A stretch of 64,000 nucleotides of DNA, taken from Butyricimonas faecihominis. GTDB taxonomy: Bacteria; Bacteroidota; Bacteroidia; Bacteroidales; Marinifilaceae. A model generated the notes under the pieces. The model was not told the origin of the DNA, searched no databases, and worked only from the letters and a program-made list of their open reading frames with translations. Location: NCBI RefSeq assembly GCF_033096445.1, contig NZ_AP028155.1, positions 4,221,880-4,285,879 of the forward strand. Direction: 5' to 3'. The stretch's first letter is position 1. Each line of letters starts with the position of its first letter. Below, one piece after another: positions 54,212 to 62,980 of the stretch. Position numbers and translations under genes: made by a program.

Positions 54212-55198
54212 TCAGCGTACTTGAAGTTCGTTGATGGTACCCGCGCGTACCAAATCCTCGTTCTCAATCACGAAGGACTGGTGACGGCCGCCGTTCTTCT
54301 CGTTCAATTCCACCACGAGGCACTTGTCATCGGGGATGGTGAACTTCGCCATCGTGAAGACCGTGCGCTCGCTCTTTTTGCCCGGCACGAGGGTGGCGTA
54401 GTTCTGCGCGCGGAGCGGCAGAATAATCTGCTCCTGCACGGCAGTACGCTTCGCAACCTTCTTGTCCACGATTTTCCAAGTGATGTAGTCCACATCGAAA
54501 GGCACGTTGCTCTGGTTCTTTATCTCCGTGTGGAAATAAAGCAAGCCGTTGTGCGTGTAGATGCCTTTCAACAGGTATTGGATGCCGAAACGCTTGCAGC
54601 CGATATGCTTCACCTCGCGCTTGTTCTGTTTGTGGATGGACTTCATGATAAGGCGCACCAGCATCGGGCTTTCGCTGCCCAGCTCTTTCAGATAGATTTC
54701 CTGCGCGTTGTTCGGGCGGTTCACCGTGCTGCCGTCATGGATGAAGTCGCACATCTCCACGTTGAGCAACAGCGGTTCGGCGGCGTACTTCACGTTGAAG
54801 GTGTAGAAACTGCCGTCCTCCGTGATGACGGACATATTCGTTTCGTTGGGAAAATTCCTTACGGTAGCCTTCACACGGATGATGTTCTCCGCTCCGTCGG
54901 CTTTCCCGGCAATCAGGTCGGGCGAGCCTAAATCGACATAGCGCACCTCCGCCGGAAAAATGACGTGGACGGTCTTGTCGTAGGTCACTTCCAGACCGTG
55001 CGGCGGTATCATGCGGTCGAAGGTCAGCTTGCGTGACAGCCCGTGATATAGGTCGCCGTCCGCCTCCTTCTGCGGATAGACCTCCTTCGTCAAGGTCGGT
55101 TGTTCACTTCCGTTGGTCGTTTCAACGGTTACATTCTCCTGCGCGTTGGCAGTTATGATGCCCATAGCGAGGGCAAACATGATGATTACTTTTCTCAT
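54212..55198 (-). CDS. traN: Conjugative transposon protein TraN (VirB9-like)
   Basis: A 328-residue exported protein (signal MRKVIIMFALAMGIITANA-QE). Beta-rich domains follow: 'LTFDRMIPPHGLEVTYDKTVHVIFPAEVRYVDLGSPDLIAGKADGAENIIRVKA' (about 55-115), then 'IQYLLKGIYTHNGLLYFHTEIKNQSNVPFDVDYITWKIVDKKVAKRTAVQE'. This is the VirB9/TrbG-type layout assigned to TraN of Bacteroidetes type IV systems, which would form the outer-membrane core ring with TraM. It is 34 nt after traM and 2 nt before traO. Confidence 0.9.
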   Translation of the reverse strand: MRKVIIMFALAMGIITANAQENVTVETTNGSEQPTLTKEVYPQKEADGDLYHGLSRKLTFDRMIPPHGLEVTYDKTVHVIFPAEVRYVDLGSPDLIAGKADGAENIIRVKATVRNFPNETNMSVITEDGSFYTFNVKYAAEPLLLNVEMCDFIHDGSTVNRPNNAQEIYLKELGSESPMLVRLIMKSIHKQNKREVKHIGCKRFGIQYLLKGIYTHNGLLYFHTEIKNQSNVPFDVDYITWKIVDKKVAKRTAVQEQIILPLRAQNYATLVPGKKSERTVFTMAKFTIPDDKCLVVELNEKNGGRHQSFVIENEDLVRAGTINELQVR

Positions 55199-55232
55199 TA
55201 CTTTTGGATTTTAGTGGTAATTTTTATTGTTT

Positions 55233-56585
55233 TCAATATTTTTCTTGGTAAAGCATGACCCTGTACCCGGCTTTCAGATGCACCTTGACGGTTCGCATCT
55301 TTTTGGCGATGTACTGGCTCGTGCCTTGTATCAGCCCCTTGCCCAAGTCGGAGGCGAGCTGCGCCCCGGCATTGGTGGAGATGTTGATGCTGCTTCCCAG
55401 CGAGCCGCCCATGTTGGCGGCGACCTCCCGGACGGCGTTCATCTCCATCGAGTTCGGGATGAAGATGCCGGGCTGTCCGTCCGTGTCATAGACCGCAAGC
55501 TCCACGGGGATAATCGTGCCGTCGTATTCCAGCGAGGTAATCTCGATGTCGAGCCGCTCACCCTGTATCTTGCCCGTGCCGACCACCACCGCACCCCGGG
55601 GTATTGTCCTGCCTGCCACCGCCATAGGCTCCAGCAGGCGCAGCCTTACCGTCTGCCCGTCCGTCACGCTCTGCGCCCCATGCACGCACGCCGGTATGGT
55701 GTTCCTGTCCAATACCTCCGCCGTGCCGACAGCCGTGTTGAAACCCCGGTTGCGTTCCTGCGATAAGGCGGCGACAAACTCCGCGTTACTCATAGGCTGT
55801 GAGAGTGAAGAAACTACTTGATGCTCCACCTGTCTGATAGGCATTGCCTTGTTCTTCTTCCCTTTCTGCACGGTAGTTGGCTCTGCCCTCTGTTCCGCCG
55901 ATGGCTGTCCTCCGTTCTGACCGCCCATGTACTTTGCCGCCAGCTCGTAGGACTTCTCCATAAGAGCCACCTGCTCGTCCATAGAGGAAGCCTTGCCCCT
56001 CTCGCTTTCCAGTTCCGACTCCAGCGATGCGATGCGCTCCAACAATTCGTCCATCTCCGCATTGTCGTTTTTCGGCTGGTCGTAGAAGTTTCCGAGCGTG
56101 GCGTTCAGGTCACGGTAGGCGGCTGCGGAGGACTGGATGGTCTGCGGCGTGGCTGGCTTTGCCCTTTCTTCCTTGCCGCCCGGATTGGCGAGGTCGAAGT
56201 CCACTCCGTTCTCCGTTCCCGCTATCTCGCGGTCGAACATGTCGCCCAGCTGCCCGATGGCACGGTTGCGGCTCTCCTGACGCTCTTCCATCTCCCCATG
56301 CTCGTAGGCTTTCAGCTTGTCGCCGATAATCTGCCGGTTCGCCTTGTCAGCGTCGGGCATCTCGGTGTTGTATCCGTCCGTTCCCGGCGGTTGCTCCTTG
56401 CCGGAGGACGGGGCGAATATCAGCCACATCGCCCCGATGAACACCAACACCATAGCGGGCAGCACGATCATCTTCTGCCGTTTCAGCCGTTGCGCCTCTG
56501 TCAGCGGTTCGCGCTCCTTTTTCGGTTTCCCCGTTTCGGGAGCAGCTTTGTTCTCTTTCGTCGGTTCATTCTTTGTCTGTTCCAT
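55233..56585 (-). CDS. traM: Conjugative transposon protein TraM (VirB10-like)
   Basis: A 450-residue protein that spans the inner membrane once (about 34-53, 'MIVLPAMVLVFIGAMWLIF') and crosses the periplasm. The middle is low-complexity and coiled ('LLERIASLESELESERGKASS'). The C-terminal domain (about 260-450) shows the VirB10/TrbI pattern: 'TIPACVHGAQSVTDGQTVRLRLLEPMAVAGRTIPRGAVVVG', then 'ITSLEYDGTIIPVELAVYDTDG'. It links the inner-membrane platform to the TraN ring. The start overlaps the TraL end by 20 nt. Confidence 0.92.
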   Translation of the reverse strand: MEQTKNEPTKENKAAPETGKPKKEREPLTEAQRLKRQKMIVLPAMVLVFIGAMWLIFAPSSGKEQPPGTDGYNTEMPDADKANRQIIGDKLKAYEHGEMEERQESRNRAIGQLGDMFDREIAGTENGVDFDLANPGGKEERAKPATPQTIQSSAAAYRDLNATLGNFYDQPKNDNAEMDELLERIASLESELESERGKASSMDEQVALMEKSYELAAKYMGGQNGGQPSAEQRAEPTTVQKGKKNKAMPIRQVEHQVVSSLSQPMSNAEFVAALSQERNRGFNTAVGTAEVLDRNTIPACVHGAQSVTDGQTVRLRLLEPMAVAGRTIPRGAVVVGTGKIQGERLDIEITSLEYDGTIIPVELAVYDTDGQPGIFIPNSMEMNAVREVAANMGGSLGSSINISTNAGAQLASDLGKGLIQGTSQYIAKKMRTVKVHLKAGYRVMLYQEKY

Positions 56586-56874
56586 ATAAATAAGGTGTTA
56601 AGTGATTGCCTGTTTCCGCCGGGGTCGGCAGTTCCACCCGTCCGGCGTGTCCCGTTTCCATATGTGAGCCGTCGTTCCTGCCGATGTCATAGACGGCTCT
56701 GCCGAAGGTGTAAAGGGCAAGCACCGCGAAGGCGGCGAACATCCCCAGCACGATGCGGCGGCGTGTTTCCGGCGGCAAGCCGTCCAGATACCCTTTGAGA
56801 CTTGCCGCCAAGCGTTTCCGTTTGTCGTGGAGTTTCCAATACATGCCCCACATTGATTTTCTGATACTTTTCAT
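56566..56874 (-). CDS. traL: TraL-like protein (DUF3989)
   Basis: A 102-residue protein with a basic N-terminus ('WKLHDKRKRLAASLKGYLDGLPPETRRR') and one membrane helix (about 42-62, 'VLGMFAAFAVLALYTFGRAVY'), followed by a short polar tail. Size and position between traK and traM match DUF3989/TraL of CTnDOT-type elements. It overlaps traM by 20 nt and follows traK by 6 nt. It is probably a small inner-membrane part of the transfer complex. Confidence 0.85.
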   Translation of the reverse strand: MKSIRKSMWGMYWKLHDKRKRLAASLKGYLDGLPPETRRRIVLGMFAAFAVLALYTFGRAVYDIGRNDGSHMETGHAGRVELPTPAETGNHLTPYLYGTDKE

Positions 56875-56880
56875 GTCCTG

Positions 56881-57504
56881 TTACCGTTTGATAGTCTGTA
56901 AATCCTTGTTCTCAATGATGGTGAAACCCTCGATGGTAAAACCGTTCGGGTTGTCATCCGACCGCGATGCGTTCAGCAGGCGGCAGGTGGTCACGAGGCT
57001 GCGCTCGGTGACGTTGCTCTGCCGGATGATTTTCTGTGTGGCGTAGGTCACGGCACGGTAGGGATAGGCGTTGAAGTCGCACACCACGCTGTCCACCTTC
57101 AGCACTTGGTTGATGTTCCCGGCGATGATGCGGTTGTAGTACCCCTTCTCCGCGAAGTCCGAATAATAGTGGTACACGCTCTTGTCCGCCAGCAGCAAGG
57201 CACGTTTCACGTTGTGTTCAATCGCGCTTTTTTCAGGTGATAGCGTGAAGAACATCTCGTGGAAACGGCGCACATGTTCCCGTGCCTCCGCCGGGCGGTT
57301 CTGCGACAAATCCTGAGACAAGGCGAGCATCAGGCTCTTGCCGTTGTCCAGCACATAGATTTTCTCCCGTTGCTTCTCTGCGAAACGGTAGGAGTTCCAC
57401 ACGCTCCACACCGTCACCACGGCGCACAGCGAGAGGAAGACGATACCGAACAGGCGTATCTGCCTGAACGACGATTCGATGTTTCTAAGTGATTTGAATT
57501 CCAT
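56881..57504 (-). CDS. traK: Conjugative transposon protein TraK (VirB8-like)
   Basis: A 207-residue bitopic inner-membrane protein. A short cytoplasmic N-terminus ('MEFKSLRNIESSFRQIRLF') precedes one helix (about 20-38) and a periplasmic domain with 'YVLDNGKSLMLALSQDLSQNRPAEAREHVRRFHEMFFTLSP', 'YHYYSDFAEKGYYNRIIAGNINQVLKVDSVVCDFNAYPYRAVTYATQKI'. This is the TraK family, regarded as the VirB8 equivalent that nucleates the channel. It is 31 nt after traJ. Confidence 0.9.
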   Translation of the reverse strand: MEFKSLRNIESSFRQIRLFGIVFLSLCAVVTVWSVWNSYRFAEKQREKIYVLDNGKSLMLALSQDLSQNRPAEAREHVRRFHEMFFTLSPEKSAIEHNVKRALLLADKSVYHYYSDFAEKGYYNRIIAGNINQVLKVDSVVCDFNAYPYRAVTYATQKIIRQSNVTERSLVTTCRLLNASRSDDNPNGFTIEGFTIIENKDLQTIKR

Positions 57505-57535
57505 TTATATTTTCCAATTTATGATTGCACATTGA

Positions 57536-58540
57536 TTATTTCAGCAATTTGCCGACACGTCCGACTGCGTTTCCTGCGGCTGCACCCGCCACGCTGCCCG
57601 CCATGCTTCCGGCTCGTCCCGCCATCTGGTTCACGTTGCGACCGTAACCGCCCATGCCTCCGGCTTGGATAATCCAGCCCGCAACGGTGGGAATGGTAAA
57701 GTAGCCGATGATGCCGATGCAGAGGAATACGATATACACCCCGTCGCTCGAATCCAGCGAGAAGTTCGGGTCTGCCTGCATCCGCTCGATGTCGTTTTGC
57801 AGCATCAGAACCTGTATCTTCGCCAGTATGGTGCTGAACATGTCCGATACCGGTAGCCACAGATAGACCTGTATATAGCGGCATATCCACTGCGTGAGCG
57901 TGTTTTGGAAACCGTCCCATACCGACAGGGCGAAGGCTATCGGACCGAGAATCGCCAGCACCACGAGAAAGAAGGTGCGGACGGTGTCTATCACGAGGGC
58001 GGCGGCTTGGAACAGCAGTTCGAGTATCTCGCGGAAGAAGTCGCGGATGCTCTTCTTCATGTTGTACATTCCCCGGTCGATATACATTCCCGCCATCGTC
58101 ACCATGTCGGAGGGCGACCAGCCGAGTTCCTCCAGTTGCTTGTCAAATTCCTCGTTGGACACGAGGTAGGCGGTTTCGGGGTTGCGTACCATCGCCTCGT
58201 ATTCCAGTTTGTCCTTCTGCTCCCGGTATCGGTTCATGTCCAGCGTTTCCGCCTCCAGCATCTTTGCCGTGCCCTGTACGACGGGTGAGAGGATGCTGTT
58301 TATCGTGCCCAGCACCACAGTCGGGAAGAACATGATGCACAGACCGATGGCAAAAGGACGGAGCATCGGGAATACGTCTATCGGTTCAGCTCTCGCCAGC
58401 GACTGCCATACCCGGTAGGCGACGTAGAACAGCGCACCCAGCCCGGCGATGCCTTTCGCCACACCAGCCATGTCCCCACACAGCGGCATCATCTGCTCAT
58501 AAAGTGAACGTAAAATCTGATGAAGGTTGTCGAACTTCAT
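57536..58540 (-). CDS. traJ: Conjugative transposon protein TraJ (VirB6-like)
   Basis: A 334-residue polytopic inner-membrane protein with several hydrophobic segments: 'GVAKGIAGLGALFYVAYRVW' (about 24-43), 'PFAIGLCIMFFPTVVLGTINSIL' (about 67-90), 'LLFQAAALVIDTVRTFFLVVLAILGPIAFALSV' (about 173-206) and 'VYIVFLCIGIIGYFTIPTVAGWII' (about 268-292). It ends in a Gly/Ala-rich tail. It matches TraJ, the VirB6-type channel subunit of these elements. It starts 3 nt after the traI stop. Confidence 0.9.
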   Translation of the reverse strand: MKFDNLHQILRSLYEQMMPLCGDMAGVAKGIAGLGALFYVAYRVWQSLARAEPIDVFPMLRPFAIGLCIMFFPTVVLGTINSILSPVVQGTAKMLEAETLDMNRYREQKDKLEYEAMVRNPETAYLVSNEEFDKQLEELGWSPSDMVTMAGMYIDRGMYNMKKSIRDFFREILELLFQAAALVIDTVRTFFLVVLAILGPIAFALSVWDGFQNTLTQWICRYIQVYLWLPVSDMFSTILAKIQVLMLQNDIERMQADPNFSLDSSDGVYIVFLCIGIIGYFTIPTVAGWIIQAGGMGGYGRNVNQMAGRAGSMAGSVAGAAAGNAVGRVGKLLK

Positions 58541-58543
58541 AGG

Positions 58544-59173
58544 CTACCAGTATCTTTCGTTCATGTTCCCGTACAGCCCCATGATGCGGTCGAGGTCGTT
58601 CTTCTTTTTCGCACGCAGGTAACTCACGGAGATGTTCTTGTTCGTGTAGTAGCTCACGAGGTTGCGGTAACGCTTCATCTTCGAGTGGCAGCGTTCCACC
58701 ACGTCCATGCGCTCCTTGTCGGTCATGGAGAGCGTGGTGATGTTCACCACGTTCCTGAGTTCCGTCAACACTTCGTTGCTTTCCTCCAGCAGTTTCGTGT
58801 AGCCGAAAGCGATTGCGGAAAGCTCTTCGGGTCTGAAATTCCCGTCACGGAGCATCCGTTGGAAACTGTTCACATAGATGTCTGTGATGTCGCCCACCAT
58901 CAGGATGGTCTGCTGCACCTTGCGGGCGTCCTTGACCAGATTGTTCACCGATTTGAGGGCATCGTAATACTTCTTGCCCTGCTGATAGATTTTCACCGTC
59001 TCCTGAAAGTTGCTCACCATGTTCGTGGCGGTCTTGGAGGTATGGATGATGTTTTTGGAGGCATTGATGATGCCCTGCGCTAGATTGCCCGGATCGCTTA
59101 CGACCCACTGTGCGCTTGCCCTGCCCGCGAAAAGCAGGCACAGGCAGATAATCATTGTTATTCTTGTTCTCAT
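58544..59173 (-). CDS. traI: Conjugative transposon protein TraI (DUF4141)
   Basis: A 209-residue exported protein (signal MRTRITMIICLCLLFAGRASA-QW) made mainly of helices: 'DPGNLAQGIINASKNIIHTSKTATNMVSNFQETVKIYQQGKKYYDAL', 'ILMVGDITDIYVNSFQRML', 'EVLTELRNVVNITTLSMTDKERMDVVERCHSKMKRYRNLVSYY'. This pattern and place match DUF4141/TraI, a VirB5-like periplasmic component (that equivalence is tentative). It precedes traJ by 3 nt. Confidence 0.88.
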   Translation of the reverse strand: MRTRITMIICLCLLFAGRASAQWVVSDPGNLAQGIINASKNIIHTSKTATNMVSNFQETVKIYQQGKKYYDALKSVNNLVKDARKVQQTILMVGDITDIYVNSFQRMLRDGNFRPEELSAIAFGYTKLLEESNEVLTELRNVVNITTLSMTDKERMDVVERCHSKMKRYRNLVSYYTNKNISVSYLRAKKKNDLDRIMGLYGNMNERYW

Positions 59174-59196
59174 GTTACTTTGGATTTTAGTGGTTG

Positions 59197-59577
59197 TTAT
59201 TCTTCGGTCGGATGTCCCGGCTGCGGCTTCACCCGCACATAGTCCCCGTTTGGCGAGAAAGTCAGCACATCCGTGGCCTCGTTGTAGGACACGTCGATGC
59301 GGAAGCCGGTGTTCATGAACAGGTTGCCGTTCTCCTCCTGCAAGAGATAGGTTTCCGGCTTGAGCTTGCGGCGCAGACCGCTACGACGGAACACCGTCAC
59401 TTTGTAGGCTTCGCCCTCCTTGTAGATAAGCACGTCAGGTTTTCCCTCCACGCTCTCCCAGTTCCCGCACAGCATGTCGCGGCGGTTGTCGGCCACGTCG
59501 CAGGATTGCAGCATCATGACCGCCAATCCGATAAGGCACTTGCTGACTTGCAGCATTTTCACTTTTGGTAAATTCAT
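59197..59577 (-). CDS. DUF3876-family lipoprotein of the tra operon
   Basis: A 126-residue protein with a signal and lipobox ('AVMMLQSC', Cys about 26). A lipocalin-like small beta domain follows: 'MLCGNWESVEGKPDVLIYKEGEAYKVTVFRRSGLRR', 'PETYLLQEENGNLFMNTGFRIDVSYNEATDVLTFSPNGDYVRV'. It matches DUF3876 proteins that sit between traG and traI in these elements. The role is unknown. Confidence 0.82.
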   Translation of the reverse strand: MNLPKVKMLQVSKCLIGLAVMMLQSCDVADNRRDMLCGNWESVEGKPDVLIYKEGEAYKVTVFRRSGLRRKLKPETYLLQEENGNLFMNTGFRIDVSYNEATDVLTFSPNGDYVRVKPQPGHPTEE

Positions 59578-59617
59578 ACGCGTTTTTCTTTTTTGGTTGA
59601 TACATTCTGTTTTTTAG

Positions 59618-62122
59618 TTATTCCTTGTTTCTCCGCCTTTCGGCAAGCTGCCGGATGGCGGCTTCGATGTCGTCGCCCAGCTTCTCCGCCAGACGGTAAA
59701 CCTCCACTTTTTCCGTTTCCTCGGTGGTGTACGCCAGATACTCTTCCGCGCTGACCTCCGTGGCATAGACCGCCGACTGCGTGCCGCCCAAGCCTATCCA
59801 CACCTCCTTGTAGAGCCGTGAAGGGTTGTTCGCCATGTTGATGGAGAGTATCTGCGACTTCTCCTTTTCCGTCAGTCCGAGCAACGCCTGTATCTGGTCG
59901 AACTTGTTCATATATTTCCTTTGGTCAAGCAGGATTTTACAATCCGAGTTGTTGATAATGCTCTCTTTGACCACCGGAGAACTGATAATGTCGTCCACCT
60001 CCTGCGTCACCACGATTGCCTCGCCGTAATATTTTCTGACCGTCTTATACATATAGCGCAGATATTCAGCCATGTTCGCCGATGAGAGGGCCTTCCAAGC
60101 CTCTTCCACGATAAGCTGTTTCCGCACGCCTTTCAGCCGCCGCATCTTGTTGATGAAGGCTTCCATGATGATGATGGTCACGACGGGGAACAGTTCGCGG
60201 TTTTCTTTAATCGAATCTATCTCGAAGACGATGAACCGCTTGCCGAGCAGGTCGATGTTCTCCGTGGAGTTGAGCAGGAAATCGTAACGCCCGCCCCGGT
60301 AATACTGCCGCATGGTGGTGAGCATGTTGTCGATGTTGAAGTCGGACTTCTCCACCTTGATGTCACGCTGTGCCAGTTCCTTGCGGTAGTCGTCACGCAT
60401 ATACTCGTAGAAGGTGTTGAACGACGGCACGATGCTACGGTCGGATTGGATGCGCTCAATATAGGCACTCACGGCACTGCCCAGCTCGCCGCTCTCCGTC
60501 TTTGTCACCTTGTCGTCCTCCGACTTCCAGAGCGTCAGCAACAGGGTCTTGATGCTGTCCTTCTTCTCCACGTCGAAGATGTAATCGTCGGTGTAGAACG
60601 GGTTGAAGCTGATGGGCTTATCTTCCGTGTAGGTGAAATACACACCGTCCGCTCCGCCTGTCTTGCGTCGGATCATGCCGCACAAGCCCTGATAGGAGTT
60701 TCCCGTGTCCACCAATACCACATGTGCGCCTTGCTCATAATATTGGCGCACGAGGTGGTTCATGAAGAAAGACTTGCCGCTGCCCGAAGGACCCAGCACG
60801 AACTTGTTGCGGTTGGTCGTGATACCTCGCTTCATGGGCAGGTCGGAGATGTCAAGGTGCAGCGGTTTTCCCGTGAGCCTGTCCACCATCTTGATGCCGA
60901 AGGGCGAGAGCGAGCTGCGGTAGTTGGTTTCCTCTGTGAACAGGCACACCGCCTGTTCGATGAAGGTGTGGAAACTCTCTTCCGCCGGGAAGTCCGCCGC
61001 ATTGCCGGGTATCGCCGCCCAGTAGAGTGTCGGGCAGTCGATGGTGTTGTGGCGCGGCACGCATTCCATGCTTGCCAACTGGCTGCCCACGTCGTTCTTG
61101 ATATGCTTCAGTTCCTCCGCATCGTCGCTCCACGCCATGACGTTGAAGTGTGCCCGTACCGAGGTCAGTCCGTAGGAATGGGCTTCGTTCAGGTATTGGT
61201 CTATCCACTCGCGGTTGATGCTGTTGCTCCTTGAATAGCGAGATAGCGACTGCATGTTACGGGCGGACTTCTCGAACTTCTGCAAGGTTTCCTCACTGTT
61301 GTCTATCAGCACATACTGGTTGTAGATATGGTTGCAGGAGAGCAGAAGCCCCACCGGGGAGGCGAATGACAGTCGGCAGTCACTCCGGTCGGTGGAGAGC
61401 TTCTCGTAACGGGTGTCGGTAGCCACCTTGCCCGGCAGGTCTTCCGCGTCGGAGAGGGTGTGCAGACACAGGCGGTTGTCGCCGATGCGCATCTCCCTTG
61501 CCGAAAGCTCGATGTCCTGCAAGGTGGTGTCACCTTCCGGCATGAGCGAGAAGTAGCGTTCAATAAGTCCCGTCTTTCCCTCAGTACCCACAATCTCATC
61601 GGTGGAGAGGCGGCGCAGCCTGACAAGCCCGCTGTCGTTCATGATGCGCTCGAACTGTTCGCAGGCTTCCAAGAACTTGGTCGTGGTTTCCCTGTCCAGC
61701 TCCTTCGGGATGATATGTCCCCGGCACAGCGTGCTGAAATTGCTCTGCATCCGGTTACGCTCCTTTGTTGTCTTGGTCAGGTAGAGGTAGCAGGTGTGTT
61801 TCAGGTACGGACGCTCGTTGAAGTGACGCTCGAAAGAGCGGCTTAAAAAGCTCATGTCGTCCTTCTGAAGCTCCGGTTTGTAGCGTTCCTTGATGAACCA
61901 GTCCTGTTTGTGGACGACGGAGTAGTCCGGCAGCACCTTGATAGCCTTGCACCAGCAACTGTGTATCGCCTCGTACTCCGCACCCGTCACGGTGTAAAGT
62001 TCCGGTAGTTCCACCTCGAAAGCCACCGTGATGTCGGCGTCCTTTGAGATGATGCAGCCATGCTCCACCGCTAAAAGTGGGAACCTGTTTTCCAGTGTTG
62101 TCATTTTCGATGTATTCCTCAT
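59618..62122 (-). CDS. traG: TraG conjugation ATPase (VirB4-like)
   Basis: An 834-residue cytoplasmic ATPase that powers assembly of the transfer channel. The VirB4-type N-terminal half (about 1-400) contains 'CWCKAIKVLPDYSVVHKQDWFI' and 'HTCYLYLTKTTKERN'. Walker A is 'LGPSGSGKSFFMNH' near residue 442, and Walker B 'QLIVEEAWKAL' near 670. 'VVTQEVDDIISSPVVKESIINNSDCKILLDQ' is typical of this family. The start at 62122 is supported by a 4-nt ATGA overlap with the TraF stop, so MRNTSKM is preferred over the Met at residue 7. The Bacteroidetes TraG is the VirB4 protein, not the coupling protein of the same name elsewhere. Confidence 0.94.
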   Translation of the reverse strand: MRNTSKMTTLENRFPLLAVEHGCIISKDADITVAFEVELPELYTVTGAEYEAIHSCWCKAIKVLPDYSVVHKQDWFIKERYKPELQKDDMSFLSRSFERHFNERPYLKHTCYLYLTKTTKERNRMQSNFSTLCRGHIIPKELDRETTTKFLEACEQFERIMNDSGLVRLRRLSTDEIVGTEGKTGLIERYFSLMPEGDTTLQDIELSAREMRIGDNRLCLHTLSDAEDLPGKVATDTRYEKLSTDRSDCRLSFASPVGLLLSCNHIYNQYVLIDNSEETLQKFEKSARNMQSLSRYSRSNSINREWIDQYLNEAHSYGLTSVRAHFNVMAWSDDAEELKHIKNDVGSQLASMECVPRHNTIDCPTLYWAAIPGNAADFPAEESFHTFIEQAVCLFTEETNYRSSLSPFGIKMVDRLTGKPLHLDISDLPMKRGITTNRNKFVLGPSGSGKSFFMNHLVRQYYEQGAHVVLVDTGNSYQGLCGMIRRKTGGADGVYFTYTEDKPISFNPFYTDDYIFDVEKKDSIKTLLLTLWKSEDDKVTKTESGELGSAVSAYIERIQSDRSIVPSFNTFYEYMRDDYRKELAQRDIKVEKSDFNIDNMLTTMRQYYRGGRYDFLLNSTENIDLLGKRFIVFEIDSIKENRELFPVVTIIIMEAFINKMRRLKGVRKQLIVEEAWKALSSANMAEYLRYMYKTVRKYYGEAIVVTQEVDDIISSPVVKESIINNSDCKILLDQRKYMNKFDQIQALLGLTEKEKSQILSINMANNPSRLYKEVWIGLGGTQSAVYATEVSAEEYLAYTTEETEKVEVYRLAEKLGDDIEAAIRQLAERRRNKE

Positions 62123-62451
62123 TGTCTTTCTTCCTTTCGTTGTCGTTTGAACAGACGGGTTATCCGCCGCCGGTTGATAAGGTATCGGGGATGGCTCCGT
62201 GCCGCTCCTAATTTCATCAGCCCGTGTTCACCGTACCGGGCGTTCAGCGCGAAGGTCTGCCATACAAGGAGGGAGGACGATGCCGCGCCGAAGCCGATAC
62301 ATATCCACTGGTCGATACCGACCATGTAGAGGATGACGAACAGGACGAAGAGAGCCAGCAGACCTCCGCAGAAGATGAAGAGGTACTGTGCCTTCAAGCC
62401 CTTGAACTCTACCGGACGGCCGATACCCTTGTTGATTGGGTATTCAGCCAT
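62119..62451 (-). CDS. traF: TraF-like protein (DUF4133, VirB3-like)
   Basis: A 110-residue inner-membrane protein with two adjacent hydrophobic segments (about 25-46 'QYLFIFCGGLLALFVLFVILYMV', and 50-68 'WICIGFGAASSSLLVWQTF'). The opening 'YPINKGIGRPVEFKGLKAQYL' and the tail 'YLINRRRITRLF' are typical of DUF4133. It overlaps traG by 4 nt and follows traE by 10 nt. In type IV terms it occupies the VirB3 position before the VirB4 ATPase. Confidence 0.9.
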   Translation of the reverse strand: MAEYPINKGIGRPVEFKGLKAQYLFIFCGGLLALFVLFVILYMVGIDQWICIGFGAASSSLLVWQTFALNARYGEHGLMKLGAARSHPRYLINRRRITRLFKRQRKEERQ

Positions 62452-62461
62452 ACATTATTTA

Positions 62462-62779
62462 TTAAAGGAAGAATGAGCGCAGGATGGTGGCGGCAACAAT
62501 CAGGAAGATGCACGCGCCGAACCACGAGGCGGCTGTCTTGCTGGTGTCGGGGTCGCCCGATGAAAACTTGCCGTACACTTTTACGCCCCCGATAAGCCCG
62601 ACGACTGCACCGATGGCGTATATCAGTTTAGTTCCGGGGTCGAAATAAGAACTCACCATAGAGGTGGCTTCGTTGATGCCCGCGATGCCGTTTCCCTGCG
62701 CGAAAGCGGAGGCGGTTGCGGCGATGACAAGTGCCGCGGAGAGGATTGCTTTTCTGTTTTTCAAGATGTTCTTGTTCAT
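62462..62779 (-). CDS. traE: TraE-like protein (DUF4134)
   Basis: A 105-residue protein with a cleavable signal (about 1-27, 'AVIAATASAFA-QG' type) and two further hydrophobic segments (about 50-68 'LIYAIGAVVGLIGGVKVYG', and 83-104 'SWFGACIFLIVAATILRSFFL'). Small size, signal and two helices are those of a VirB2-like pilin; DUF4134/TraE holds this position in Bacteroidetes systems. A 201-nt gap without a gene separates it from traD. Confidence 0.9.
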   Translation of the reverse strand: MNKNILKNRKAILSAALVIAATASAFAQGNGIAGINEATSMVSSYFDPGTKLIYAIGAVVGLIGGVKVYGKFSSGDPDTSKTAASWFGACIFLIVAATILRSFFL

Positions 62780-62980
62780 AAACTGTTCTTGTTTTTTGCC
62801 GTCAAAAGGGTGGATGGTCCTTTGTCGGGCGGTTGATACTTTGTTTCTTTACTTTGGTTTTAGTGGATGCCCGTTTGTTTCCACGGACGTGGGCGTGTCC
62901 GTTGCGGATGGGGATGCGCCTTGCGTTTCCTCGCCGCGTGGGTTGATGTCATTCTTTCATGTTCATTTCTTTTATTGTTG

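Noticed and set aside
53352-54224. 290-residue plus-strand frame
   Set aside because: It is the antisense shadow of traP and traO, which carry clear family motifs and a tight operon structure.
55818-56798. 326-residue plus-strand frame
   Set aside because: It lies opposite traM and traL. Its composition (His, Leu, Arg rich) is typical of an antisense frame in GC-rich DNA.
60446-61234. 262-residue plus-strand frame
   Set aside because: It is antisense to the TraG ATPase, including its Walker A region.
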